A stretch of DNA of 50,525 nucleotides from JACNLN01 sp964626495 (GCA_964626495.1 CAZVFT010000005.1:1-50525), one strand, 5' to 3'. Positions 1 to 10,382 are shown, numbered from the stretch's first letter. The notes: generated by a model from the sequence alone, not told the origin. Program-made: numbers and translations.

Positions 1-3000
1 GACCCGGACAGCACAATAGCAGATATGGGTGCGTTTTATTTTCATCAAACCGATGTTTCTGCCCCCACCATCTCCGGCAACATTACATATCCCGGTCACG
101 AGGGCTTTTATCCCGATGGCAAGGTTTTCATAAATGTCTGGGAAGATCCTGATACATGGCCTTATCCCGGTACGAGTATGCCTGATTTTGAATATGTTCT
201 TTATCCGCCAATTGATTTTAATAACCCCCAGCCGTATGCAATTGAAATTCAAGACCCTACATTAGGTGCATTGTACTATATTGCTGCTTTCTTTGATGAA
301 GACACCACGATGCAGCCTCAGCAGCCCGAGGCAGAAGTGTGGCATCCTGACGGCTTGGATCTCTCTGCCGGCTCGGTCAGCGGAATCAACCTGGCATTGG
401 AACCTATCGGTGGAGGAGGTGATTTCAATCTCTGGTTCACAATAGATGGATCCAATGTGAATCTCCAGTGGGATTCTTTTACAAACTCCGATGAGTACTG
501 GGTGTATAGAGCAGACCATCCAGGAGTAACCCAGAGTGATTTATTGCTGGGTACAACATATCCTCCAACTGTTAGTTATACAGATACCCCGCCCAATGGA
601 CAGTGGTATTATAAGGTATATGCAATACAGACTGCCACGGTGATTGGTGAATCTAATGAGATCTTTGTGGATATGGGTGGCGGTGGCGATCAGGTCACCG
701 TTACTTATCCAAATGGCGGTGAGACGTTCACCGAAGGCGAGACTATTTGGATTACCTGGGATTGGACCGGTGGAGACCCCGCAGTGCAAATTCATCTCTC
801 CACGGACAGTGGTACAAACTACGATTATTACATTGGGGAGACGAGCGCTCAATCCCAGCAATTTGAGTGGCTCATTCCTTCAGGAGCAAATTCTCCAAAT
901 TGCCGGATTCGTATTCAGGATCCGGGAATGCCCTCCACGATGGATGAGAGCGATGGGGATTTCAGCATACAACCAAGCGGTGGCGCTCAGGGCGTTGATG
1001 GATATATCTCCTCAGATGTATCTACATCCGGAGATCTAATCATTGCTTTGTTTGGGCCTGGTGCAGATCCAAATAACTGGGAGGACAGGTATTACGATCA
1101 GAATGAGGGCTCTTTGTCTTTTCCAATCTATAATTATTATTTTATGCTGGGACTTACAGCGCTTCTCGATGGAAGCGGGTATCATGTGCTGGCTTTTGTG
1201 GATGAGGACAATGATTACTGGCCCGATTCCGATGAACCGAGAGGAGTAAGCGGTGATGTTACAGTGACGGATGGTTATGGTAATGCAGGGACGATTTGGA
1301 TATATCCATCCGCACCTTTGGTCATGATCACATATCCTAACGGAGGTGAAAATTTAACTGCAGGAGACTGGATAACCATTACGTGGGACTGGTATGGAGG
1401 TGGAGATCCGGGGATGGATATTTATTTCTCTACCGATGGGGGAACCACCTATCCTGAGCATGTGGGGAGCGTTAATGCACAGGATGGAGGGAAGTATTGG
1501 CAGCTGCCTATGACATCGTCATCAACGTGTCGGGTAAAGATTGAGAAAACAGATGAGCCGGGTGTCTGGGATGAGAGCGATGGGGATTTTAGTGTACAGC
1601 CGGGGGCAGGCAGCGGCCAGATTAATTTCACCATCCAATCTCCCGAGAATTGGAGCGGGAATCTTTATATGGGAATCTGGTATAACGGTGATCCGGAAAG
1701 TGGTGACCCGGATCTGGGTGTTGGACCCATCTGGCACGACTTTAACTCCGGCTCATATTCAGATTACATTGATGGCATTGTTGAAGGTGATGATTATGCT
1801 TTCGGTGTGTTCTTTGATAAAGATGGCTCTCCTAACACGGGCACGGATTATTGTGATGAAGGTGATGATATGACCGCCGTTGTGTACGATGTGGATGTAT
1901 GGGGTACTAATGATATCGGGAATGTGATGTTGGACTTTTGCAGTGAGGAAGAGGAATATTCATACGGTTTTGAAATGGGCAGTCCGGTTAAAGTTTTTGA
2001 AGGAACATCTGCAATGGATTTGGATGGAGCGGTCGAATTCAGTATTGAAATGTTTATCATGTTTCATTCAAATACGGGGACAGATCAATATCTCTTTGAA
2101 CGGTTAGAACCTGCAGGCTCTAATAATGATATGGAATTACAGTGGGATAATACAAATCAACGATTTGAACTAAATTTAGGAACAGAAGGTGTGCATTATG
2201 GGGAATTATTTGTAGATGGAATTGATCCGTTTGACAACAATTGGCACCACATTTACATCCAGTATTTAAGTGCTACCAATCGGCTTGAATTCTTTTGGGA
2301 TGGAGCTTTAGCAAGTAATACATGGCCAGCTGCATCAAGTCCGTCTATTCCCTATTCAGATAATCCATTGCGGTTTGGAACAGATTTAACAGCTTCTGTA
2401 GATGAGGTTCGCATCCGCACAGTTAGTGAAGATTTTGGAAATATGTTCCCCGTTCCTACAGATCCATACACTCCCGGTGATGTTGATGTAAATACCATCG
2501 TATTGTGGCACTGTAATGAAAACGGAGGGACGGAGCTGATTGATGACGGATACTACCAGATCAATGTTGGTGTTATTGAGGGTACAGGAAGCTGGGATAT
2601 GGCCGTTCCTTGGTGGAAAATGCCAGTGTGGTGGGACCCTGAATTTCCACAACCGGGAGACGATGTGACGATCTATTATGATCTGGTAATGTCTGATGTC
2701 TTACCCGATGACACAGACCCGGTTTATATTGATTGGGATATCAACCAATCAGGAAATTGGAATTATGACTCTATGAATGATGATGATAATGACAGTGTAT
2801 GGACTTATCTGCTTTCTACCGTAACGGGGGATACCCAGATAGAGTTTCGTTTCTTTAAGGACAATTCCCCAGCAGGTCCCGGTACTGAGGATATCTGGGA
2901 TGACAATGACGGGATGAATTATATCATTCAGTTGGGTGGGGGTGGTGGTCCTACATGGATTAACATATCCGACCCGAATTCTTCATCCAATTGGAGCATG

Positions 3001-6000
3001 GGAACCGATGAATCTATTGTATGGACTTCCGATTCTCCGGTTGATTATTGGGTGGATATTGATTTGTATAAGGACGATAATTTTGTTCAGTCCATCCAGT
3101 ATGGATTCCAATGTCCCGGATCAGGCGGAAATTATAACTGGTCAATTCCAACGGGGCTTAATCCAGGAGGGAATTATCAGGTTCGAGTGAAAGAAACCAG
3201 TTCCGGAGTTGAAGATTTCAGTGATTATTTTGAAATTTCTGATGGCGGTACTTCGCCTGCTCTGTGGACTCCTGGGTCCGGTGACGATTATGTTGATTTG
3301 GAGTGGGATCGGTGGCCAGACAATGATGGTGATTTTATGAAGTATGAAATCCGATGGAATACATGGGGTCCTGACGTAGGATTAGGAGATACACAAATAT
3401 TGGATGAAACAAATGTTAATACTACGACTTGGACCCACTATGCTCCTCAGCAGGGAGATAACTACTACAGGTTGTGGATGTTCGATAATACTGGATCACC
3501 GCGGTATGAGACCAATGTGGTGCATGTGGTCGTTGGTGCAGGCGGAGAAAGCGTTATTGAAGGCCAGATCAGCTTGAGTGAAAACTGGGCTCCATCTAAA
3601 ACTCGGATGATGCTCTGGTTCCCGGGGCACACTCCTGATACCGATCCAGCCGACATGGAAAATGATTGGACGGATGATCCACCATTTAGCATATATAGGG
3701 AGTATTTCCGCTCGGCAGATATTACCATAGGCGGACCGTATCAAATCAAAGCGTACTTTGATGCAAACGATAACCATGTCCCCGATACGGATGAGCCGAA
3801 AGGCGGGGCTGATAATCTGTATGTTCCAGCGTCTTTGGTTCTTGATAATGTGGATATTGTACTAGAGACTATAGCAGATGAACCCGTGCTATCTGTGAAT
3901 ATTGATCAGCTTAATTTTGAGTTTGGTGTTACTGAGCAGGAGATTGTTGTTGGTAATAGCGGTACCGGTACACTTTACTGGGATATAGATGTAAGCTATC
4001 TCAGTGGCGATAATTGGTTAAGTTTGTCACCTGGAAATGGTGATGCGACGACCTTAGATGAAGATACTGTGGTGGTAACAGTAACACCAACGGGTACCGA
4101 TGAGGATGCTCTGATTTTGGTTAATGGTTACATGGACAGCGATATGACCGATCTGATTGATACAGATACGGTAGCGGTTCATCTGGATGCCTGGGGTCAG
4201 ATATTAAGCATTAATGTTGATCAGCTTGATTTTACATCAGGAGAGACAGGGCAAGCTGTTGCAGTTGGTAATGATGGAGCTGGCACACTTTACTGGGATA
4301 TAGATGTAAGCTATCTCAGTGGCGATAATTGGTTAAGTTNNNNNNNNNNNNNNNNNNNNNNNNNNNNNNNNNNNNNNNNNNNNNNNNNNNNNNNNNNNNN
4401 NNNNNNNNNNNNNNNNNNNNNNNNNNNNNNNNNNNNNNNTTACATGGACAGCGATATGACCGATCTGATTGATACAGATACGGTAGCGGTTCATATGGCT
4501 GAGTGGCATTCTGGGACAGGAGAATTCTTAATAGAAATGGAAAAGCTCTTCTTAGTGGCAGACTCTGGGATGGCAGACACAATAATGATATTTTATCATA
4601 ATATTGGAAATGGTAGTTTTCTCTTAACAGATATCGTAAGCAATGAACCTGAAATATTCTATTATGATACTGCATTTGTTAGTCTTCCACAAGTAATGCA
4701 CCCAGGAATGGGGTGGGGAGTTGGGTTAATTGTAAATCCAATATCTGGTTCCGGCACCTTTACTGGAGAGTTGACGTTTATGCTTCAAAACGCCAATTCA
4801 GATAATTACGTGTTAAACTTTTTTATTGAAGTTTTTCCAATGGGAGAAGTCACAACCAATACAACTATGCTTGATTCCGTAACTACAGGAGGGTACGATC
4901 TAACGGATGAATTAATGGTGTCTTTGAACATAACAGATTTGGATGTGGGCAACGATCTTAATATATTTATCCAATTTGTTGATGGAACCCCTCCTCCTGT
5001 CAACGCCAGTGGAGACACCTCCGTTGTCGTTGCTCCCCGATATTGGGAAATAGAGAGATTCGGTGCTGGAAATGCCACTTTTGATATCTGTTTTGATTTG
5101 AGTGTAATGGGAACAGAACAGCTGTTAAGCGGTGTTAGCGATTTTAACAGTTTAAAAATATTCAAAAGAGCCAGCTTTAGTGCTGATTCCTTGGTTATCC
5201 TTCCAATAGAAGAGCTTCAGTACGATGAAGCAAATAATACAATTTGCGCTACGGCTCAAACAGAGCTAAGTCAGTGGACGGTGGGTGGTGACTCCAGTGG
5301 AACCAACTTTATGCCAGCCTTTCCCCAAATCTATAATCTTCCTGTAGAAGATATGGTTGTCCCTGAGAACCAGGACTTAAGCCTCTCTGCGGATGTAGTG
5401 TGTGAAGCAGGTGTGAAGGAGGTACAGCTAAATTATCTCATTGGTGGAGACCCAACTGTTAATACTCGAGTCTGTTCTGAACTTGGTTCTGATACATACG
5501 GATTTACTATTGATAAACAGGATGTTACAAATCGAGGATTAGTCGTCTGGTTTGCTGCACAGGACAGTTTGGATATTCCGAATCGCTGGACAATCTCCGA
5601 TTCTGTGGAAATACGGATTCATTTCGACGGTAGTTTGATGTTTGTTAAAACAAAACCAGGGGAATATATGATGATTTCTGTCCCGTGGGAATTGAATGAT
5701 TACAATCCTGTGACTGTCTTAACGGATGAATTGGGAGAATATGACAAGACAAAATGGAGACTTTTCTGGTGGACAAATGGTAGTTATCAGGAATTCCCAC
5801 TGGGTATTGGCTTCAGACCCGGGAATGCATTCTGGATTATTACCTTGAACGCTGTGGATCTATACGCTGGTTCGGGAACTTCTACAGAATTGATGCCATC
5901 TTATTCAATTAATCTCCAGCAGGGGTGGAACCAGATTGCCAATCCATACAGCTTTGGTAATGCTATTGATGTAATGCAATATACACCAGGAACAATCGAA

Positions 6001-6927
6001 CCAACGCTCTACGGTTATGATGGAACCGGTTATTTCACGGCGAATATGATTATGCCCGGAGAAGGATACTGGCTCTGGGCAAATGAAAGCACTTCTATTA
6101 CTTTTGATCTTGGTTTAGATAATAGTTTAACTCGAAAAGTGATTGATGAGCCGGAAGCACTTTCGTGGAAAGGTACCATTGCAGCTTCTATCGGTGCCGT
6201 GAAAGACGATGGGAATAAATTTGGAATTGCTGCGACTGCTTCAGAAGTTTTGGACGAATTTGACCGACACGAACCACCCGTAATTGGAAAGTATATTTCT
6301 CTGGCTTTTGATAATTCTGATTGGGAAGATCATGGCGATTTTTATTGTTGCGATATCCGACCGGAAGATGCCGATGGACATGTATGGCCATTTGTTGTCC
6401 GCACAAACCAGGAGGGATATGTCAATCTTAATGTCGATTGGACGGAAACAATGCCAGCAGATTGGGAGCTCTACTTGATCGATGTAGATTTTGGTGTAGC
6501 TCGGGATTTGAAAGATGTAGCGGAGTACCGATTTACATCCACAGGGAGTGAAATAAACAGACATCTGTTAATGGTAGCGGGTCAACCTTCCTACGCCCGT
6601 GAAGTTATTGAAGAATATGAGATGATTCCAAATTCATATAATCTATTCCAGAACTTTCCGAATCCGTTCAATGCGGTTACCACCATCCGATTTGCTCTGC
6701 CGGAAGAGAGCAAGATTACTCTGAAAATTTTTGACATTCTTGGACGTGAAATTAATACGCTTGTTTCGGGTGATTTTTATGGACCTGGCGCTCACTTCAT
6801 TCTGTGGAATGGAAAAGATGACTTTGGACAGAATATTTCTACTGGTGTTTATTTTTATTGGATGGCAGCTAATAAAGATGGAACGACAAGATTCAGTGAA
6901 GTAAAGAAGGTAGTATTGTTGAAGTAG
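1..6927 (+). CDS. Giant multidomain surface protein with T9SS type A sorting domain (5' partial)
   Basis: The frame is open from base 1, so the gene starts upstream. The first in-frame ATG is at 25, but the residues before it (DPDSTIADMGAFYFHQT) resemble the end of a right-handed beta-helix domain. Readable modules in order are a fibronectin III-like domain (about 424-675), Ig-like domains with a YPNGGE opening (about 694-965 and 1321-1600, a divergent third about 2953-3240), a LamG/concanavalin-like domain (about 1957-2440), a carbohydrate-binding-like beta domain (about 2629-2930), a second FnIII-like domain (about 3265-3535) and BACON-like repeats (3886-4512). A type A T9SS C-terminal domain (from about 6631, FQNFPNPFNAVTTIRF) closes it. 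A cell-surface or secreted adhesin or carbohydrate-binding role is inferred. No catalytic domain is visible. The 100-N gap keeps the frame open. It ends in TAG just before a terminator. Confidence 0.9.
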   Translation, partial: DPDSTIADMGAFYFHQTDVSAPTISGNITYPGHEGFYPDGKVFINVWEDPDTWPYPGTSMPDFEYVLYPPIDFNNPQPYAIEIQDPTLGALYYIAAFFDEDTTMQPQQPEAEVWHPDGLDLSAGSVSGINLALEPIGGGGDFNLWFTIDGSNVNLQWDSFTNSDEYWVYRADHPGVTQSDLLLGTTYPPTVSYTDTPPNGQWYYKVYAIQTATVIGESNEIFVDMGGGGDQVTVTYPNGGETFTEGETIWITWDWTGGDPAVQIHLSTDSGTNYDYYIGETSAQSQQFEWLIPSGANSPNCRIRIQDPGMPSTMDESDGDFSIQPSGGAQGVDGYISSDVSTSGDLIIALFGPGADPNNWEDRYYDQNEGSLSFPIYNYYFMLGLTALLDGSGYHVLAFVDEDNDYWPDSDEPRGVSGDVTVTDGYGNAGTIWIYPSAPLVMITYPNGGENLTAGDWITITWDWYGGGDPGMDIYFSTDGGTTYPEHVGSVNAQDGGKYWQLPMTSSSTCRVKIEKTDEPGVWDESDGDFSVQPGAGSGQINFTIQSPENWSGNLYMGIWYNGDPESGDPDLGVGPIWHDFNSGSYSDYIDGIVEGDDYAFGVFFDKDGSPNTGTDYCDEGDDMTAVVYDVDVWGTNDIGNVMLDFCSEEEEYSYGFEMGSPVKVFEGTSAMDLDGAVEFSIEMFIMFHSNTGTDQYLFERLEPAGSNNDMELQWDNTNQRFELNLGTEGVHYGELFVDGIDPFDNNWHHIYIQYLSATNRLEFFWDGALASNTWPAASSPSIPYSDNPLRFGTDLTASVDEVRIRTVSEDFGNMFPVPTDPYTPGDVDVNTIVLWHCNENGGTELIDDGYYQINVGVIEGTGSWDMAVPWWKMPVWWDPEFPQPGDDVTIYYDLVMSDVLPDDTDPVYIDWDINQSGNWNYDSMNDDDNDSVWTYLLSTVTGDTQIEFRFFKDNSPAGPGTEDIWDDNDGMNYIIQLGGGGGPTWINISDPNSSSNWSMGTDESIVWTSDSPVDYWVDIDLYKDDNFVQSIQYGFQCPGSGGNYNWSIPTGLNPGGNYQVRVKETSSGVEDFSDYFEISDGGTSPALWTPGSGDDYVDLEWDRWPDNDGDFMKYEIRWNTWGPDVGLGDTQILDETNVNTTTWTHYAPQQGDNYYRLWMFDNTGSPRYETNVVHVVVGAGGESVIEGQISLSENWAPSKTRMMLWFPGHTPDTDPADMENDWTDDPPFSIYREYFRSADITIGGPYQIKAYFDANDNHVPDTDEPKGGADNLYVPASLVLDNVDIVLETIADEPVLSVNIDQLNFEFGVTEQEIVVGNSGTGTLYWDIDVSYLSGDNWLSLSPGNGDATTLDEDTVVVTVTPTGTDEDALILVNGYMDSDMTDLIDTDTVAVHLDAWGQILSINVDQLDFTSGETGQAVAVGNDGAGTLYWDIDVSYLSGDNWLSXXXXXXXXXXXXXXXXXXXXXXXXXXXXXXXXXXYMDSDMTDLIDTDTVAVHMAEWHSGTGEFLIEMEKLFLVADSGMADTIMIFYHNIGNGSFLLTDIVSNEPEIFYYDTAFVSLPQVMHPGMGWGVGLIVNPISGSGTFTGELTFMLQNANSDNYVLNFFIEVFPMGEVTTNTTMLDSVTTGGYDLTDELMVSLNITDLDVGNDLNIFIQFVDGTPPPVNASGDTSVVVAPRYWEIERFGAGNATFDICFDLSVMGTEQLLSGVSDFNSLKIFKRASFSADSLVILPIEELQYDEANNTICATAQTELSQWTVGGDSSGTNFMPAFPQIYNLPVEDMVVPENQDLSLSADVVCEAGVKEVQLNYLIGGDPTVNTRVCSELGSDTYGFTIDKQDVTNRGLVVWFAAQDSLDIPNRWTISDSVEIRIHFDGSLMFVKTKPGEYMMISVPWELNDYNPVTVLTDELGEYDKTKWRLFWWTNGSYQEFPLGIGFRPGNAFWIITLNAVDLYAGSGTSTELMPSYSINLQQGWNQIANPYSFGNAIDVMQYTPGTIEPTLYGYDGTGYFTANMIMPGEGYWLWANESTSITFDLGLDNSLTRKVIDEPEALSWKGTIAASIGAVKDDGNKFGIAATASEVLDEFDRHEPPVIGKYISLAFDNSDWEDHGDFYCCDIRPEDADGHVWPFVVRTNQEGYVNLNVDWTETMPADWELYLIDVDFGVARDLKDVAEYRFTSTGSEINRHLLMVAGQPSYAREVIEEYEMIPNSYNLFQNFPNPFNAVTTIRFALPEESKITLKIFDILGREINTLVSGDFYGPGAHFILWNGKDDFGQNISTGVYFYWMAANKDGTTRFSEVKKVVLLK
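3886..4512 (+). repeat. Tandem 315-nt BACON-like domain repeats
   Basis: Two in-frame copies start at 3886 (VLSVNIDQLNF) and 4201 (ILSINVDQLDF), an exact 315-nt or 105-codon period. The stretches on each side of the gap, ending at 4024/4339 and starting at 4128/4440, are identical in the two copies for about 55 nt each. The near-identity suggests recent duplication or gene conversion, and explains why the assembly broke here. More copies could be hidden in the gap. Confidence 0.85.
4340..4439. other. 100-N assembly gap inside the repeat
   Basis: Exactly 100 N bases, a usual placeholder length. In the first repeat copy the corresponding interval is 4025-4127, which is 103 nt. A 103-nt filler would restore the 315-nt period. 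The real distance could also be longer by multiples of 315. Confidence 0.95.
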
Positions 6928-6954
6928 GAGAAGGAATTAAAAATGGTGTAATAT

Positions 6955-6981
6955 AAATGCCGTCTTCGGGCGGCATTTTCT
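6955..6981 (+). terminator. Rho-independent terminator with UUCG tetraloop
   Basis: A 10-bp stem (AAATGCCGTC at 6955-6964 with GGCGGCATTT at 6969-6978, one T-G wobble) is closed by the very stable C(TTCG)G loop and followed by a short T-rich tract. It lies 28 nt after the stop codon of the giant surface protein and separates it from the FecR gene. Confidence 0.85.
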
Positions 6982-7060
6982 CATTCATGAAATAATGTGT
7001 GAATATTACGTGCATAACTGAGTCCGTGTTAATAATTTTAGCCATGAGGAGGCATTTCAT

Positions 7061-7819
7061 ATGAAGATAAAAGAGACGTTACTGATTTATGCAATTCAGG
7101 CACTTATTTTAGTCAATTTTATATCGGCAGGAACGACTAAGGAATTTGGGGCGATAACATTACCACTTGGAAAAGTTGAAGTGCAATCAGTGGGTTCTGA
7201 TCAATGGCAGCGAGCTAAAGTACGCCATCCGGTTTTTGTAAATGATAAAATTCGAACGCAGGCGAAGTCACGAGCAGAAATCACACTGAAAGGGGGAGGA
7301 AAAGTCCGCATTGGAGAAAATTCTGAGATGGAGTTAACGGAAGCAAATGTGAAGCCGATGGTGAAATACTTCAATGCGAATCTGAATCGAGGGAAAATCT
7401 GGGTAAGCGCAAAAGCTGCCTTTGGTGAGAAAAAGAATGTTGCTATTCGAACCCCTACTGCCGTAGCTGCAATCAGAGGAACGAAGTATAGAGCGGATGC
7501 CGGAGATGAAGAGAGCTCTGTTCTCGTTTATGATGGGAAGGTGGATGTAAACTGGATTAACAATATAAAAGATCTTCGGGAAAAGCAGAAGCTTGAAAAG
7601 GAACCACCAAAATTCAAATTGAAACCTCCAGAGGAAATCAAGGCACCAGAGCAGGTAGCAGGACCCTATGAAGTGACCCTTGAAGAATGGATCACGTTGG
7701 TGGAGGGAATGCAAATCAATATCCGGAAAGATGGCAAGTATCATATGTTTGAGTTTGACAAAACTGGGGATGCAGAACTGGACTGGGTAAAGTGGAACAG
7801 AGAGCTGGACAATCAATAG
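7061..7819 (+). CDS. Secreted FecR-domain protein
   Basis: A 252-residue protein with an N-terminal hydrophobic signal segment (residues 5-24, ending FISAG). The FecR-type domain covers about residues 40-170: a VRHPVFVNDKIRT segment, a GKVRIGENSEMEL strand, then RTPTAVAAIRGTKYRAD, typical of this family. The remainder is charged and proline-rich. An AGGAGG box eight bases before the ATG supports this start. FecR domains are periplasmic sensor or scaffold domains. Here there is no TonB receptor or sigma factor nearby. The next gene is a CHASE2-domain cyclase, so a role as the extracytoplasmic partner of that cyclase is inferred. No membrane anchor beyond the signal peptide is seen. Confidence 0.85.
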   Translation: MKIKETLLIYAIQALILVNFISAGTTKEFGAITLPLGKVEVQSVGSDQWQRAKVRHPVFVNDKIRTQAKSRAEITLKGGGKVRIGENSEMELTEANVKPMVKYFNANLNRGKIWVSAKAAFGEKKNVAIRTPTAVAAIRGTKYRADAGDEESSVLVYDGKVDVNWINNIKDLREKQKLEKEPPKFKLKPPEEIKAPEQVAGPYEVTLEEWITLVEGMQINIRKDGKYHMFEFDKTGDAELDWVKWNRELDNQ

Positions 7820-7906
7820 CATTTCTCGTTACTATGATCAATTATTAGCATGTTTGCAATAGAGGAATAAAAAACAGAGGAGCGGTATAACTTGATCTAT
7901 TCATCA

Positions 7907-7935
7907 ACCACAGATGAACGCGGATAAACACGGAT
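7907..7935. repeat. Dispersed-repeat-like motif (ACCACAGATGAACG...)
   Basis: The intergenic stretch at 7907-7935 (ACCACAGATGAACG then CGGATAAACACGGAT) is of a type I recognise from intergenic regions of many unrelated environmental bacteria, where it recurs in many copies. It sits 152 bp before the cyclase start. Its function is unknown. Recognition is from memory, not from a search. Confidence 0.4.
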
Positions 7936-8021
7936 ATGTTTAAAGATTAAAGAATTGTCTATGAAAAATCTTTTTCGTTATGTTGAAACAGCAAATTATT
8001 GTAACTCCCATTATAAAAATA

Positions 8022-8052
8022 CTTTGCGGTTCTTTGCGACCTTTGTGGTGAA
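8022..8052. repeat. Dispersed-repeat-like motif (CTTTGCGG...CTTTGTGGTG)
   Basis: This stretch has three CTTTG units in 31 bases (8022-8052): CTTTGCGGTT, CTTTGCGACC and CTTTGTGGTG. It is a second commonly recurring intergenic motif type that often occurs near the ACCACAGATGAA type. The two lie about 90 bp apart here, just upstream of the cyclase, and may form one degenerate mobile or palindromic element. Confidence 0.4.
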
Positions 8053-8087
8053 TAATTTAGGATAAAACTCCTTTGCATTAATTTATT

Positions 8088-10382
8088 ATGCCAGGAATTG
8101 TTAAGAGAGTTGGAATAGGTGCGATCATCGGTCTGGTTACTGCTTTATTGGTAGGATGGATTACTCAATTGGACGGATTTTTCCTGAAAACAATGTTGAA
8201 TAGCTATGAATACCGTTCTTACGATTCCAGGATGAAAGCGAAAGTCTGGGGGGTAGACGAAGCTTCAATAGAAGACGTGGTTGTTGTAGATATTGAGCAA
8301 AACTCCATTGAGGGATTGGGGAATTATTATAACTGGCCCCACGCATACCACGGACAGTTGATTGATGTACTTACATCTGGGAATCCCAAGGCAGTTATCT
8401 TTGATATCATTTTTGACCCGGAGAATCCTGAGAAGTTCAATCTGGTTAACGCCCTCTTGAATGAGCACACTCCGCAGGATGAAGAACTTACAGCCCATGC
8501 AGAGCAATTTTTAATGTCTAACGACCCCGAGTACTTTATCAATTCTACTTCTCAAAGTGGAAAAGTGTATCACACACTGGTGTTTGAACAGGCAGATTCT
8601 TCTATGTTTGCTTATGCCATGGAAGCAGAACCACCGGGGTATCAATTTGATGAGCATATTATCCTGCTTCCCGAAAAACAGGCGGAAAGATTACCCACCG
8701 CTGAACGCCTGACAAGTTTGCATATTGAACTCCTCTCCAGTGCGAAAAGAACGGGGAGTGCTAATTTTCCTCAGGATATGGATGGAATAATCCGACGGGT
8801 TCCCACTGCCATCTATTTTAAAGGTCCTGGGCACGTGTATCCATCCCTTGCCATAGCGGCGGCTATGGACATTTTAGGGATACTCAATGACGGACTGGAT
8901 TATGATTTTGAAAATGGGATTCTTCATTTGACTGATTCTTTGGGGAATGTGATCCGGAAGATTCCAATTGATGAACAAGGTCGAATGTATGTGAATTATT
9001 ATGGTCCATTCAAAACGTTTTACTACCTTCCATACCTTTACTGTTTCGATCCTGAAATGCTTCCCCCGGAATATTGGGAAAACAAGATTGCTGTTGTGGG
9101 GTCGTCACTCCCTGGATTGATGGATTTGCGAAACACCTCTGTTCAGGAAACATTTCCTGGAGTTGAAATTCATGCGAATGTCATTCACAGCATTTTGAAT
9201 AATGAATTTGTGGAAAGAAGCAGTGACGAAACAAATTATATCGTGATTCTTCTGTTTGGAACATTTCTTGGCACCGTTGTAGGAATTTTTAAAAAGCCGC
9301 TTTTTTCACTGCTTATTCCTATCATTGCGGTTGTTGGATGGATTATTTTTGCCTACAGTCAGTTTCTTGGTAAATTGTTTATGTGGGAAATTGTGCGTCC
9401 TTCTATTACAGCGGGTGCAACCTATCTGGGTGTATTTCTCTATAATTTTCTGGTTGTAGAAAAAGACAAACGGTATCTTAAAAAGGCATTCGGAACGTAC
9501 ATAGCTCCAGAACTAATTGATGAAATGTATAAAAATCACCAGGACCCGGAATTAGGGGGATCTGAGGGTATTCACACAGCTTTTTTTACAGACATCCAGA
9601 ACTTTTCGACATTCTCCGAAAAATTAACTCCTACGGAATTGGTAGAGTTGTTGAATGATTATCTAACTGAGATGACGAACATTCTCCTCCATAACAAAGG
9701 GACCTTGGATAAATATATTGGAGATTCAATTGTCGCATTCTATGGTGCACCAGCACCACTGGAGAATCATGAATATCTTGCTTGTCTTACGGCAATTAAG
9801 ATGCAGAACCAGCTATCAGAATTCCGGAAGAAATGGCAGGAAGAAGGTGACAGGTGGCCAGAGATTGTTCATCATATGCAGACGAGAATAGGAATCAGTA
9901 CAGGATCTATGGTGACTGGAAATATGGGATCAAATCTCCGGATGAATTATACTATGATGGGTGACAATGTGAATATTGCGTCGCGGTTGGAGTCCTCAGC
10001 AAAGCAGTATGGCATTTATATTCAGGTTGCCGAATCCACACAAAAAGGAGTAAAAGACGATTTTATCTGGAGAGAACTGGATTTTGTTCGGGTTAAAGGC
10101 AAAGCAAAGCCCGTCAGGGTGTACGAATTAATTTCTGAGGCGGATAATTTGCCGGAGAAATATAATAACATTTTGCCAGCATACAAAAATGCCTTGCAGT
10201 TTTATCAAAATCAGCTGTGGGATCAAGCCATTGAGGCTTTTAAATTTTCTGACACACTTGAAGATATGTTTCCCGGACGATATACGAACCCCAGCCAGGT
10301 TTATATCAAACGGTGTGAATATTTCAAAGCCAATCCCCCTGAAGGTGGTTGGGACGGAGTTTGGAAATTGACAAGTAAATAG
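8088..10382 (+). CDS. CHASE2-domain class III adenylate/guanylate cyclase
   Basis: 764 residues. An N-terminal membrane segment (about 8-30) is followed by an extracytoplasmic CHASE2 sensor domain (about 40-375), then clustered transmembrane helices (about 380-455), and a class III cyclase catalytic domain (about 490-680). The metal-binding aspartates are D502 (FTDIQNFS) and D546 (DKYIGDSIVAFYG). K542 is at the adenine-recognition position, D626 follows in MGDNVN, and the transition-state pair is N629 and R633 (NIASR). All catalytic positions are filled, so it should make cyclic nucleotide, probably cAMP. A short helical TPR-like tail follows. The ribosome-binding site is weak. It lies downstream of the FecR gene and 14 bp upstream of the aminotransferase, suggesting a signalling module. 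Confidence 0.93.
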   Translation: MPGIVKRVGIGAIIGLVTALLVGWITQLDGFFLKTMLNSYEYRSYDSRMKAKVWGVDEASIEDVVVVDIEQNSIEGLGNYYNWPHAYHGQLIDVLTSGNPKAVIFDIIFDPENPEKFNLVNALLNEHTPQDEELTAHAEQFLMSNDPEYFINSTSQSGKVYHTLVFEQADSSMFAYAMEAEPPGYQFDEHIILLPEKQAERLPTAERLTSLHIELLSSAKRTGSANFPQDMDGIIRRVPTAIYFKGPGHVYPSLAIAAAMDILGILNDGLDYDFENGILHLTDSLGNVIRKIPIDEQGRMYVNYYGPFKTFYYLPYLYCFDPEMLPPEYWENKIAVVGSSLPGLMDLRNTSVQETFPGVEIHANVIHSILNNEFVERSSDETNYIVILLFGTFLGTVVGIFKKPLFSLLIPIIAVVGWIIFAYSQFLGKLFMWEIVRPSITAGATYLGVFLYNFLVVEKDKRYLKKAFGTYIAPELIDEMYKNHQDPELGGSEGIHTAFFTDIQNFSTFSEKLTPTELVELLNDYLTEMTNILLHNKGTLDKYIGDSIVAFYGAPAPLENHEYLACLTAIKMQNQLSEFRKKWQEEGDRWPEIVHHMQTRIGISTGSMVTGNMGSNLRMNYTMMGDNVNIASRLESSAKQYGIYIQVAESTQKGVKDDFIWRELDFVRVKGKAKPVRVYELISEADNLPEKYNNILPAYKNALQFYQNQLWDQAIEAFKFSDTLEDMFPGRYTNPSQVYIKRCEYFKANPPEGGWDGVWKLTSK

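Noticed and set aside
3886..4512. CRISPR-like array
   Set aside because: The repeats are 315 nt, coding, in frame and without spacers.
7334..7822. 162-codon minus-strand open frame opposite the FecR gene
   Set aside because: It is fully antisense to a clear FecR domain with a good start, and its composition looks like a shadow frame.
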